Part shown: positions 1 to 9,304 of the stretch, piece by piece
Layout of the letters: every line of letters begins with the position of its first letter
How positions within the stretch are numbered: the first letter of the stretch is position 1
From: Saccharomyces uvarum
Taxonomy: Eukaryota; Ascomycota; Saccharomycetes; Saccharomycetales; Saccharomycetaceae
NCBI GenBank assembly: GCA_947243795.1
Contig: OX365940.1
Location: 806,001-870,000, forward strand
Reading direction: 5' to 3'
Length of the DNA: 64,000 nt
Program-made: the position numbers and the translations under genes
Notes under the pieces: generated by a model
Seen by the model: only the letters and a program-made list of their open reading frames with translations
Database searches by the model: none
What the model was told of the DNA's origin: nothing

Positions 1-295
1 TTGTTTATTTTTTCCTAAATTTTCTATGTTTTGTTCTTCAAAACTCAAAAATGAAAACTTTTAAAAAAATGGATTTAAGAACGACTAAGAGTTTTAACTA
101 GAAGCGAAAAATGAACAGACAAACAGAGAAGGAATGTGTTAATAAGGGAATGTCAGTTAGAAGAATTTTATTAATGATTGTACGTAATACAAAAGAGTGC
201 GATACACACGTGCATCTGTATACAATTATAAGTATATCAAATTTATATGAAAAGTAACGAACGGTTCCTTTTTTGTTTTTATAGTTTGATTTATT

Positions 296-3223
296 TTATC
301 TTGTCACTTGCCTAACAGAAATAGGGATATCGATCATGGCTACACCAAGATGGTTTTCAAATTTAATCATTACTCGAACACAATAGAACCTACAGCATAA
401 GCAACTTTCAAAAGTTGGAATTAAAGTTTCTTTGATATCTTTATTAAATTCCAGGTTCACGTTAATGTCTCTTTTATACTGCAAAGGAGAAATTTTAACC
501 CACTTATGGATGATTTGGTCGGTAAATTTCAAAGAAGTAGACGAGTTGTTGCTTGGCAAGAATAAACTACTCTTAGATGAAGATGTTACCGGCGTTAAAG
601 ATGCGGAATTGGGTGACGATGAAAAACCATTATGCGATATCGAGTCCTCGGATGATACGTGTTTCGGATATTGCTTCAAAGTGTTTATTTGTTTTTTGAA
701 AATGTTTGATAAATTATGAACGTTAACATTCAGGTTACAAATACTTTCAATATCATTAAACAGCTGTGACGTAACGAAATCGGTAAATTTCAATTCCGTA
801 AGCCTGCCGTTCCCTCTACTCATGTTGTATAACTCGTTTAACTTGAGAAAATTTTTATTGAATGTGGTTTCGTATTCACAAACTTTTGAATGAAAATCGT
901 CATACAACGCTTTGATGCCTGTGAGTTTGTCTTTGTTCATCAATAATTCGGAGTTGAATTTAATCGGAATAGAATTATCAGATTTGGCAGTTATGCATAT
1001 CAGTTCTGTGGTGATTGAATGAATTTCTGGGGGGTCGTGAGGTAAACTATTATCAGATTCGATACAGGTTAGTTGTAAATCAATCTTCTCCAGTGGTCTT
1101 TTAACATCTTCAGGAATCAACTCGGATAATCTTTCCCAGTTCTCTTGGTCCTGCTTACTCTTGGATTCAAAAACATTCGTCTTCCTTAGTAGCGAGGGTG
1201 ACCAGTATGGCAAACCTTGTCTAGGAACCTTGGCCTTTACCAGTATTAACCCAGTCCTTTCGTTATTACTTGTCAGGTCATGTTTATTCTTTGAAGTACT
1301 CGAAGAGGTGGAAGTTGAGCTGGAATTGCCATTTAAAAAATGTGAGAAATTTAAAAACGATGTGGAATTGGATTTGCTTTTCAGTTTATACTTCAGTTCA
1401 CTTTCAACAAAGGAACCCCAATTTCTGGCAGGATCAGCGAGATAGCCACTACTTCCCGTACGGTTATTATCCGTGTCGTGACCTAGTTTCAAATCGGTGT
1501 AATTGACCAAGTAGTCATTTCTATTCTTGATATGCAATTGGTCTAACTTCCTTTGCAATATTTCCTGAGAATTTAATCCTATAAACTCATCAATGCTGCC
1601 ACTCAAATCTGAACCGTGCATATCGTGGTTTGTTATAGGTTCATTCTTCTCTAATCTTTCAAATACTTTCTTCAGGGCCTCCAGTCTCTCTTGCACCAGC
1701 CTCGTAAGATCGTTCAACTGATTCATGGTGGTTCTTTCCCCGACGACATTGGCGTCAAACCCAAAGGGAATGACCCTTAGATTGTATTCTCTCTCCTTCA
1801 TGATGTATAGTTTAGAGGTCTTTTGGTCCTTGCCCACGATCCTTGCATCGATAGTGTAGTTGATTGAAAGATTATCATCAGACATATCGTTAGTCAAGAT
1901 TGGGGAACCCTTGGTACCCAAATGTCCGCACCCGAGGACGCCATTGACCTTGACTCCAGAGTATTTGCAATTATTTCTATATTTATCAATACCGAAACTG
2001 GGAGGCAACAAACAATGGGAGAAATGCTCCTGTTTACAAGTGACGTCTAGCAGTTGCAGTGGTAGTTTAAAGATGAAAAATTTCTTGTACTTGACGCCTG
2101 GTTCTAAGACCCGGCTATTGTTTAGCCCAAACACGGAATCATCGTAGTCTACGTCTGACGGGATGAAGTCTACACCGGATCCCAACGCAATCTTTGAGTA
2201 TGACCAAGAAGCACTCAAGTCGACCATCCGTAAAAATCTCTTGATGGTTCTTTTCCCCTTGACCTTATCAATTATGGAAATGTAAGATTCCAAAGTGACA
2301 TAGAACATTTCGAACTTCAAGCTCGTTTGCGACTTGTTTTCAATGGTGATGAAACCATGAATCAAATCACCCGATGTATACTCTTTCAAGATGGATTCCT
2401 CCTCCGGCTTCATGTGTGGAATAGGCGCATGCTTCGTCGTCTTTATGCAGATTTCGATCGGCGTGGACATCTTCGGTAAAGTGTACAATTTATCGATGAA
2501 AATGCTGTCTGCCTCATTCAGGTCGTCGAGTATGGGAGCCGCATCCAACAAATCTTCGTCAACGGCGGTGGACTGCTGTGCCGCAATGCTGTGGTGTTCT
2601 GTTCGTAAAGGAATCAAGTTTTCCAAATTCGATGTGGACAATGAAGGTGTGGCACCCAATGCATCAGCGGACAACGTTTGATGCGAGAGATCTGTGCTCG
2701 AGGCCGCACCGCTAGTTGTAGGGGCATTGCTGGCCTCCTGGTATGAAGGTGGGAAGTCGTGTCGGTCCGGGTCGACGTTCCCCTGAGGGATGTGTCTATG
2801 CAAGGCGTTGTACATCTCAAAGGAGGGCAAAACGTCCACAACGTTGTTAATGTCTCCATCCGTCCAGGACCTCCCAGCATTAACGGGCGTGGCGTTTGCC
2901 GTAGACCTCCTCAGCGGAGAACAGTTCATAGTAGTAGCGGCACCAGCGGCTGGATTAGCCTGCGAATGCGAGTGCGCCAGCTCTGGACGTCTCAACCCGA
3001 GAATCCCCGTCGCAGACGCGCTTCTAATCCATGATTTTGGAGATTGCAGCGACGGCGACCTTGAGCTATCTTTGGCAGCGTTCTGTTTCTGCCTGCCACG
3101 ACCTCTTGTGCCTGCACTACCATTTCCAGTTGCCATCGTGCTTGAAGTGGAATCTGACCGTTGAGGACGCAGCAGGGGCCTCCTCTTTGGCGGAACCCCG
3201 GGCTCGTTCGAATCCTTGACCAT
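296..3223 (-). CDS. BUL1: Bul1, Rsp5 ubiquitin-ligase adaptor
   Basis: Adaptor that recruits the HECT ubiquitin ligase Rsp5 to membrane cargo such as amino-acid permeases, driving their ubiquitination and sorting. The predicted protein has 975 residues, close to the 976 I recall for S. cerevisiae Bul1. A serine-rich, basic N-terminal region is followed by the Rsp5-binding PY motif FPPSY at about residues 157-161, then the conserved arrestin-like body. The frame stays open ten codons further upstream, but the start at 3223 (MVKDSNEPG) matches the known N-terminus, so I chose it. It is divergently transcribed from DSK2 across 249 bp. Identity is assigned by sequence recall along nearly the whole length and by synteny; the paralogue Bul2 is less likely because the neighbours are those of BUL1. 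Confidence 0.96.
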   Translation of the reverse strand: MVKDSNEPGVPPKRRPLLRPQRSDSTSSTMATGNGSAGTRGRGRQKQNAAKDSSRSPSLQSPKSWIRSASATGILGLRRPELAHSHSQANPAAGAATTMNCSPLRRSTANATPVNAGRSWTDGDINNVVDVLPSFEMYNALHRHIPQGNVDPDRHDFPPSYQEASNAPTTSGAASSTDLSHQTLSADALGATPSLSTSNLENLIPLRTEHHSIAAQQSTAVDEDLLDAAPILDDLNEADSIFIDKLYTLPKMSTPIEICIKTTKHAPIPHMKPEEESILKEYTSGDLIHGFITIENKSQTSLKFEMFYVTLESYISIIDKVKGKRTIKRFLRMVDLSASWSYSKIALGSGVDFIPSDVDYDDSVFGLNNSRVLEPGVKYKKFFIFKLPLQLLDVTCKQEHFSHCLLPPSFGIDKYRNNCKYSGVKVNGVLGCGHLGTKGSPILTNDMSDDNLSINYTIDARIVGKDQKTSKLYIMKEREYNLRVIPFGFDANVVGERTTMNQLNDLTRLVQERLEALKKVFERLEKNEPITNHDMHGSDLSGSIDEFIGLNSQEILQRKLDQLHIKNRNDYLVNYTDLKLGHDTDNNRTGSSGYLADPARNWGSFVESELKYKLKSKSNSTSFLNFSHFLNGNSSSTSTSSSTSKNKHDLTSNNERTGLILVKAKVPRQGLPYWSPSLLRKTNVFESKSKQDQENWERLSELIPEDVKRPLEKIDLQLTCIESDNSLPHDPPEIHSITTELICITAKSDNSIPIKFNSELLMNKDKLTGIKALYDDFHSKVCEYETTFNKNFLKLNELYNMSRGNGRLTELKFTDFVTSQLFNDIESICNLNVNVHNLSNIFKKQINTLKQYPKHVSSEDSISHNGFSSSPNSASLTPVTSSSKSSLFLPSNNSSTSLKFTDQIIHKWVKISPLQYKRDINVNLEFNKDIKETLIPTFESCLCCRFYCVRVMIKFENHLGVAMIDIPISVRQVTR

Positions 3224-3472
3224 GTGGCGTACGATATACCTGTCAATACACACTAGCAGCGTCTTGTCCGTCCCCCTTGCAACCCACCTCTCCCAGTCAC
3301 TACTGGCTCGCTCTTCATTGCTGATTTTATCAAGGCTCGAACAGCGTCTGGAAGCGGGTTACTTCCCGCCAAAAGGGAAGAAACAATTTAAAGCCAGTTT
3401 TGATTTCAGGCCACTGGTGGACAAGAGACAAGCAAGAAGAAGTAAGGACACCAGAATACTACTAGCACGGTG

Positions 3473-4573
3473 ATGTCGTTGAATGTATATGTAAAGTCTG
3501 GACAAGACAAGTGGGAGGTGAGCGTGGCGCCCGAGAGCACGGTGTTGCAGTTCAAGGAGGCGATAAGCGAGGCGAACGGGATCCCGGTGGCAAATCAGAG
3601 ACTAATCTACTCCGGGAAAATTTTGAAGGACGACCAGACCGTCGAGTCGTACCATATCCAGGACGGACACAGCGTCCACCTGGTTAAGTCGCAGCCCAGG
3701 CCACAGGCCGGCGCTGCAACGGGTGCAGGTGGAGACGCAGGTGCAAGCGCAACAAATGCCAGTGTAAGTGCTACTCCGAACATGTCATCGGGACAGAGTG
3801 CAGGCTTCAACCCATTGGCCGACCTGACCAGTGCCAGGTATGCTGGCTACTTGAACATGCCTTCTGCAGACATGTTCGGCCCGGACGGCGGTGCGTTGAA
3901 CAACGACTCCAACAACCAGGACGAGCTCTTGAGGATGATGGACAATCCGATCTTCCAGTCGCAGATGAATGAAATGCTGAGCAACCCGCAGATGCTGGAC
4001 TTCATGATTCAGTCCAATCCGCAATTGCAGGCCATGGGCCCACAGGCTAGACAGATGCTGCAGAGCCCTATGTTCAGGCAAATGCTCACCAACCCGGACA
4101 TGATCAGACAGAGCATGCAGTTCGCAAGAATGATGGACCCGAACGCTGCCAACGGATCTGCTGGCGGCGCAGCCTCTGCGTTCCCTGCCCCCGGCGGGGA
4201 CGCTCCAGAGGAGACCACCGACACGGACGCTGCTCCATCGTCTAACGCAGGGGCCAACGCCGCAGCAAACCCGTTTGCGTCCCTTCTCAACCCTGCATTG
4301 AATCCTTTCGCCAACGCAGGCAACTCTGCGGCGGCCACAGGGATGCCCGCCTTCGACCCTGCGCTGCTAGCGTCCATGTTCCAGCCACAGCAAGCCGCCG
4401 CACAAGCGCCCCAACCAGAGGATACAAGACCGCCGGAGGAGCGCTACGAGCAGCAATTGAGACAATTGAATGACATGGGCTTCTTCGATTTCGATAGAAA
4501 CGTCGCGGCTCTCAGAAGAAGCGGCGGCTCCGTCCAGGGTGCCCTCGATTCCCTACTGAACGGCGACGTCTAA
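3473..4573 (+). CDS. DSK2: Dsk2, ubiquilin-type UBL-UBA shuttle receptor
   Basis: Shuttle factor that carries polyubiquitinated proteins to the proteasome; also known for a role with Rad23 in spindle pole body duplication. The 366-residue product has a ubiquitin-like domain at residues 1-73, an STI1-type Met/Gln-rich middle region (about 135-225, with QSQMNEMLSNPQMLDF), Ala/Gly/Asn-rich linkers, and a C-terminal UBA domain from about residue 320 containing the MGFFDFDRN loop. S. cerevisiae Dsk2 is 373 residues; the difference lies in the low-complexity linkers. The ATG at 3473 is used because the codon before it is GTG. The coding sequence is noticeably GC-rich compared with its neighbours, mainly in the Ala/Gly/Pro linkers. 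Confidence 0.97.
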   Translation: MSLNVYVKSGQDKWEVSVAPESTVLQFKEAISEANGIPVANQRLIYSGKILKDDQTVESYHIQDGHSVHLVKSQPRPQAGAATGAGGDAGASATNASVSATPNMSSGQSAGFNPLADLTSARYAGYLNMPSADMFGPDGGALNNDSNNQDELLRMMDNPIFQSQMNEMLSNPQMLDFMIQSNPQLQAMGPQARQMLQSPMFRQMLTNPDMIRQSMQFARMMDPNAANGSAGGAASAFPAPGGDAPEETTDTDAAPSSNAGANAAANPFASLLNPALNPFANAGNSAAATGMPAFDPALLASMFQPQQAAAQAPQPEDTRPPEERYEQQLRQLNDMGFFDFDRNVAALRRSGGSVQGALDSLLNGDV

Positions 4574-4883
4574 GCCCGCACCTCAAAAACCACCACCTAC
4601 ACACCTCTATCCGATCCTACCGGCGTATCTAATCTACGTATTACATATATCCATCAATAATATTTCAATATCATATAGTATAATATTAACACTTTGAAAA
4701 AACGCGCCCTTGCGAAAAAAGAAAATTTTTTTTTTTTACCTGCAGTATAAACATACAATGCACGTAACTATCCATCCCGGTCAATCACCCCCCCTTCTTC
4801 CCTTTAGTTCGCGTCAAGGGTTCTAAATTCAGCCATTATAGCGGTATTTGCATCGACTGTGCATACATAAGCAACAGCAGATC
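4574..4883. other. DSK2-FCP1 intergenic region
   Basis: This 310-bp spacer holds the 3' end of DSK2 and the promoter of FCP1, which follows in the same direction. The first part is AT-rich with several ATATA-type motifs that could serve in 3'-end formation. A poly(dA:dT) tract (a run of about 13 T) lies at roughly 4726-4738, about 150 bp before the FCP1 ATG, a usual nucleosome-excluding promoter element. No small gene is visible. Confidence 0.6.
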
Positions 4884-7079
4884 ATGACCACGCAGATAAG
4901 GTCTCCCGAAGGCTTGCCGTATCCGATTCAGATCGATAAACTCATCCCCAGCGTAGGCTCATTTCTTCAAGAGGGGGACAGATTGCTCGTTTATAAGTTT
5001 TGGTATCTGGTGGAAAGGCCCTCAGATGCTGGTGATGATGACAACGACCACGACTCTTCTCCCGGCGGCGGCGGCGGTAGTGTGTCTCCGCCAACTAAAC
5101 AACTGCGTGAATCGATAGAGTTCTTCGAATCTCCCTACGAGGGCGATTTGATCAGTTGGAACGTAGACGTGGGTGACGAAATAGCCACTGCTAACCAAGT
5201 TATCTGCGAAATCAAAAGACCTTGCAACCACGATATCGTATATGGTGGTCTGTGCACTCAATGTGGGAAAGAAGTCTCCGCAGATGCGTTCGATGGTGTG
5301 CCATTGGACGTTGTGGGGGACATGGACTTACAGATTAGCGAAACCGAGGCCCTCAGAACGGGGAGAGCCTTGAAGGAGCATTTACGACGGGACAAGAAAT
5401 TGATCTTGGTCGTGGATTTAGACCAAACCATCATCCACTGTGGTGTAGATCCTACCATCGCCGAGTGGAAAAACGACCCTAATAATCCAAATTTTGAAAC
5501 GTTAAGGGACGTTAAGAGTTTCACCTTGGATGAGGAATTAGTATTACCGCTCATGTATATGACTGAAGACGGCTCTGTATCCAAGCCGCCCCCAGTAAGA
5601 AAATGTTGGTACTATGTTAAAGTAAGGCCTGGCTTGAAAGAATTTTTTGCTAAAGTGGCCCCTCTTTTCGAAATGCATATCTACACAATGGCCACACGGG
5701 CTTATGCCTTACAAATTGCCAAGATCGTGGACCCCACGGGTGAACTGTTTGGTGATAGAATTCTATCGCGTGATGAAAATGGGTCGCTAACTACAAAATC
5801 ATTAGCTAAACTGTTCCCTACTGATCAATCAATGGTAGTGGTTATTGACGACAGAGGTGATGTCTGGAATTGGTGTCCAAATCTGATTAAAGTTGTCCCT
5901 TATAATTTCTTTGTAGGTGTGGGTGATATCAATTCTAATTTCTTACCCAAGCAGTCCACTGGAATGCTTCAACTAGGAAGGAAAACGAGACAAAAGAGTC
6001 AAGAATCTCAGGAATTGATAACAGACATTATGGATAACGAAAAAAAATTACAAGAAAAAATAGATAAAGAGGTCAAACGCCAAGAAGAACAACTAAACCA
6101 TCAATTGGCCACTGCAGAGGAACCTTCTGCGAATGAATCCAAGGAAGAATTGACTAAGAAACTAGAATACTCAGCATCATTGGAAGTCCAACAACAAAAC
6201 CGACCCTTGGCTAAACTACAAAAACATTTGCATGATCAAAAACTACTTGTCGACGACGACGACGAACTACATTACCTGATGAGTACATTGCTAAACATTC
6301 ACAAAACTTACTATCAAATGCTATCACAACCAAATGAACTAGAACCAAATCTAATGGAAATCATACCAAGTTTAAAGCAAAAAGTCTTTCAAGATTGCTA
6401 TTTTGTCTTTTCAGGTTTAATACCCCTAGGAACCGACATACAAAGGTCGGATATCGTAATATGGACAAGCACGTTTGGCGCGATTTCTACCTCTGACATA
6501 AATTACCTAACAACACATTTAATCACTAAAAACCCCGGTACTTACAAGGCACGTCTGGCGAAAAAATTCAACCCAGAGATCAAAGTTGTCCATCCAGATT
6601 GGATATTCGAATGTCTGGTGAACTGGAAGAAAGTGGATGAAAAGCCATACACTTTGATTGTGGATAGCCCCATTTCTGACGACGAATTACAAAGTTTCCA
6701 AAAACAATTACAAAAGAGACAAGAATATCTTGATCAGCATCAAGAACAACAGCATATGTTGATGCCGCAGGAAAATATAAATCTATTCGCTGCCGGTACA
6801 TCATGGCTGAACGACGACGACGACGAAGATATTCCGGATACAGCCAGCGATGACGACGACGATAATGACCACAACAGTGAAAGTGATGATGAAAAGGACT
6901 CAGGAGACATTGACAGAAAGAGAAGTATCGAGGATGGTCATGATGAAGCACCGCAGAAAAAGACCAAGGCAGAACATTCACAGGAAGACGGTCCTGCACA
7001 ACATGAAGAAGAGGGAGAAAATAACGAAGATAGCGACTCACAGTTGGAGGAAGAGTTAATGGGTATGCTGGATGACTAG
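4884..7079 (+). CDS. FCP1: Fcp1, RNA polymerase II CTD phosphatase
   Basis: Essential phosphatase that removes phosphate from the C-terminal repeat domain of RNA polymerase II so that the enzyme can be recycled. The 731-residue product (732 in S. cerevisiae as I recall) carries the aspartyl-phosphatase signature DLDQT at residues 178-182, in which both Asp residues are catalytic. A second motif, VVIDDRGDVW, lies about 140 residues later. A BRCT domain follows at about 495-590, ending near HPDWIFECLVNWKK. The C-terminus is very acidic, with Asp runs from about residue 640, and ends in EEELMGMLDD, the TFIIF/TFIIB-binding type tail. The frame extends upstream without an ATG; the start at 4884 gives the known N-terminus MTTQIRSP. 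Confidence 0.97.
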   Translation: MTTQIRSPEGLPYPIQIDKLIPSVGSFLQEGDRLLVYKFWYLVERPSDAGDDDNDHDSSPGGGGGSVSPPTKQLRESIEFFESPYEGDLISWNVDVGDEIATANQVICEIKRPCNHDIVYGGLCTQCGKEVSADAFDGVPLDVVGDMDLQISETEALRTGRALKEHLRRDKKLILVVDLDQTIIHCGVDPTIAEWKNDPNNPNFETLRDVKSFTLDEELVLPLMYMTEDGSVSKPPPVRKCWYYVKVRPGLKEFFAKVAPLFEMHIYTMATRAYALQIAKIVDPTGELFGDRILSRDENGSLTTKSLAKLFPTDQSMVVVIDDRGDVWNWCPNLIKVVPYNFFVGVGDINSNFLPKQSTGMLQLGRKTRQKSQESQELITDIMDNEKKLQEKIDKEVKRQEEQLNHQLATAEEPSANESKEELTKKLEYSASLEVQQQNRPLAKLQKHLHDQKLLVDDDDELHYLMSTLLNIHKTYYQMLSQPNELEPNLMEIIPSLKQKVFQDCYFVFSGLIPLGTDIQRSDIVIWTSTFGAISTSDINYLTTHLITKNPGTYKARLAKKFNPEIKVVHPDWIFECLVNWKKVDEKPYTLIVDSPISDDELQSFQKQLQKRQEYLDQHQEQQHMLMPQENINLFAAGTSWLNDDDDEDIPDTASDDDDDNDHNSESDDEKDSGDIDRKRSIEDGHDEAPQKKTKAEHSQEDGPAQHEEEGENNEDSDSQLEEELMGMLDD

Positions 7080-7343
7080 CCGGAACAAGCCAGACTGTAT
7101 ACATCTTTACAGTTCCCTCTCTGTTCTTTATACATTTGTAATTGTTAATAATATACGTTTTAACCAATCAATGAATAGCAATAGCACTGATTTTCTGCTC
7201 AAATTTTGTCATCTTCCTCTTTTTTTTTTTTTTTCCTTACAGTGCATTATTTTTCTTTTGTTCTTGCGAGTATAATAGGGTCCTTTTCTCCGCCCCCAAA
7301 TCCTTGACATGTTCTCGAGCAGTGAGTTACATAAGGCCAAGAA

Positions 7344-9212
7344 ATGTCTCAGCAACTTCTAGAAACCGTCCCGTCTGACCTGAAAGGTCCCATATCTTTA
7401 TGGTTTAATCAAGACCGTAACCCAGAAACTATAGAAGAAGTCACTGAACTTTGCAAAAACTCCGACTGGGATGAATTACATAAGAGATTCGACACCAGAA
7501 TTCAATTTGGTACTGCTGGTTTAAGATCAGAAATGCAAGCCGGGTTTAGTAGGATGAACACTTTAGTGATTATACAAGCTACTCAGGGACTGGCCACCTA
7601 TATAAGACAACAGTTCCCAGACAATTTAGTGGTAGTAGTGGGACACGATCATAGATTTCATTCTAAGGAGTTTGCTAGAACCACAGCAACTGCATTTCTT
7701 TTGAAAGGATTCAAAGTACACTACTTAAACCCTGACCACGAATTTGTTCATACACCCTTAGTTCCCTTTGCGGTAGATAAGTTGAAGGCCTCCGTGGGTG
7801 TAATGATAACAGCGAGCCATAATCCAAAGATGGATAATGGATATAAAGTATACTATTCAAATGGGTGCCAAATTATTCCACCACATGATCATGCCATTTC
7901 GGATTCCATTGTCATGAATTTAGAGCCATGGGCCAATGTCTGGGATTTTTCTGATGTTTTGAACAAGGGTCTCAAACAGGGGAAATTGATGTATTCTAGA
8001 GAAGAAATGTTGAAGTTATATTTAAAAGAACTGTCTAAAACTTTAGTGGAGACCAACCCACTAAAGCTTGAACTAAAGGCTAAACCATGGTTTGTGTACA
8101 CTCCAATGCATGGGGTTGGCTTTGACATTTTCAATACCATTGTGAAAAAGACAATGTCGCTAGTGGAAGGTAAAGACTACCTATGTGTTCCTGAGCAACA
8201 AAATCCAGATCCTTCTTTCCCAACTGTCGGGTTTCCTAACCCTGAAGAGAAAGGTGCTTTGGATATCGGTATACGGTTAGCAGAAGAACATGATATTAAT
8301 TTACTTGTCGCAAACGATCCTGATGCTGATAGATTTTCTATTGCCGTCAAAGATAAACAGTCAAGTAAATGGCGGCAACTAACAGGTAATGAGATTGGTT
8401 TCTTATTTGCATTCTTTGAATTTCAAAGATATAAGAATATGGACGAGGAATTTCAACGGAGCCATCCATTGGCTATGTTAAGTTCAACAGTGTCTTCACA
8501 AATGATCAAGAAAATGGCAGAGGTAGAAGGCTTTCTTTACGAAGATACACTAACCGGATTCAAGTGGATTGGAAACCGTGCAATTATTTTGGAAAAGGAA
8601 GGGTATTATGTTCCGTTTGGTTTTGAAGAAGCAATAGGTTACATGTTTCCAGCAATGGTGCATGATAAAGATGGTATTAGCGCTGCTGTTGTTCTTTTGC
8701 AAGCTTATTGTAAATGGAAGATTGATTCTAACCTAGACCCCATAGATATCTTGGAAAATGGATTTCAAAAGTATGGCGTATTTAAAGAGTACAATGGCTA
8801 TTATATTGTTCCAAGCCCACTTGTCACAAATGAAATATTTGAATACATAAGAAACGTCTACACCCCTAAGGGCGTATCATATCCTCCATCTATCGGTGAA
8901 GAAATCGAAGTAGTTTACTATCGAGACTTAACCACTGGATATCAATCTGATACTCCCGATCATAAACCTGTTCTGCCAGTGGATCCAACATCTCAAATGA
9001 TAACATTATCTGGAAAACCAAGTGACGGTAATGGAAATGAGCACATTCGTTTCACTATTCGTGGGTCAGGAACGGAACCAAAACTTAAGGTCTACATTGA
9101 AGCTTGTGCCAATAACGAAGAGAGGGCTTCTTACTTGGCGAAATTAACATGGGAAGTATTAAGACGTGAGTGGTTTAGACCGGAGATAATGAATATAACC
9201 ACTGATTTTTGA
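7344..9212 (+). CDS. PRM15: Prm15/Pgm3, phosphoribomutase (phosphohexomutase family)
   Basis: Alpha-D-phosphohexomutase family enzyme, known in S. cerevisiae as Pgm3/Prm15, that interconverts ribose-1-phosphate and ribose-5-phosphate with minor phosphoglucomutase activity. The 622-residue product has the same length as I recall for S. cerevisiae. Visible landmarks are GTAGLR at 57-61, the phosphoserine loop TASHNPKMDNGYKVY with the catalytic Ser at 158, the metal-binding loop NDPDADRF at about residue 325, the sugar-binding loop FGFEEAIGY at about 430, and the phosphate-binding loop RGSGTEPKLK near the C-terminus. It is convergent with ATR2, with only 92 bp between stop codons. Confidence 0.95.
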   Translation: MSQQLLETVPSDLKGPISLWFNQDRNPETIEEVTELCKNSDWDELHKRFDTRIQFGTAGLRSEMQAGFSRMNTLVIIQATQGLATYIRQQFPDNLVVVVGHDHRFHSKEFARTTATAFLLKGFKVHYLNPDHEFVHTPLVPFAVDKLKASVGVMITASHNPKMDNGYKVYYSNGCQIIPPHDHAISDSIVMNLEPWANVWDFSDVLNKGLKQGKLMYSREEMLKLYLKELSKTLVETNPLKLELKAKPWFVYTPMHGVGFDIFNTIVKKTMSLVEGKDYLCVPEQQNPDPSFPTVGFPNPEEKGALDIGIRLAEEHDINLLVANDPDADRFSIAVKDKQSSKWRQLTGNEIGFLFAFFEFQRYKNMDEEFQRSHPLAMLSSTVSSQMIKKMAEVEGFLYEDTLTGFKWIGNRAIILEKEGYYVPFGFEEAIGYMFPAMVHDKDGISAAVVLLQAYCKWKIDSNLDPIDILENGFQKYGVFKEYNGYYIVPSPLVTNEIFEYIRNVYTPKGVSYPPSIGEEIEVVYYRDLTTGYQSDTPDHKPVLPVDPTSQMITLSGKPSDGNGNEHIRFTIRGSGTEPKLKVYIEACANNEERASYLAKLTWEVLRREWFRPEIMNITTDF

Positions 9213-9304
9213 AGCTGTCCCATTTATACCGGGGCCTATATACAATTACTAAGGAATATACCGTTTTATTCGATGTTTATTACTATACCTATATTATTAT
9301 AAAT

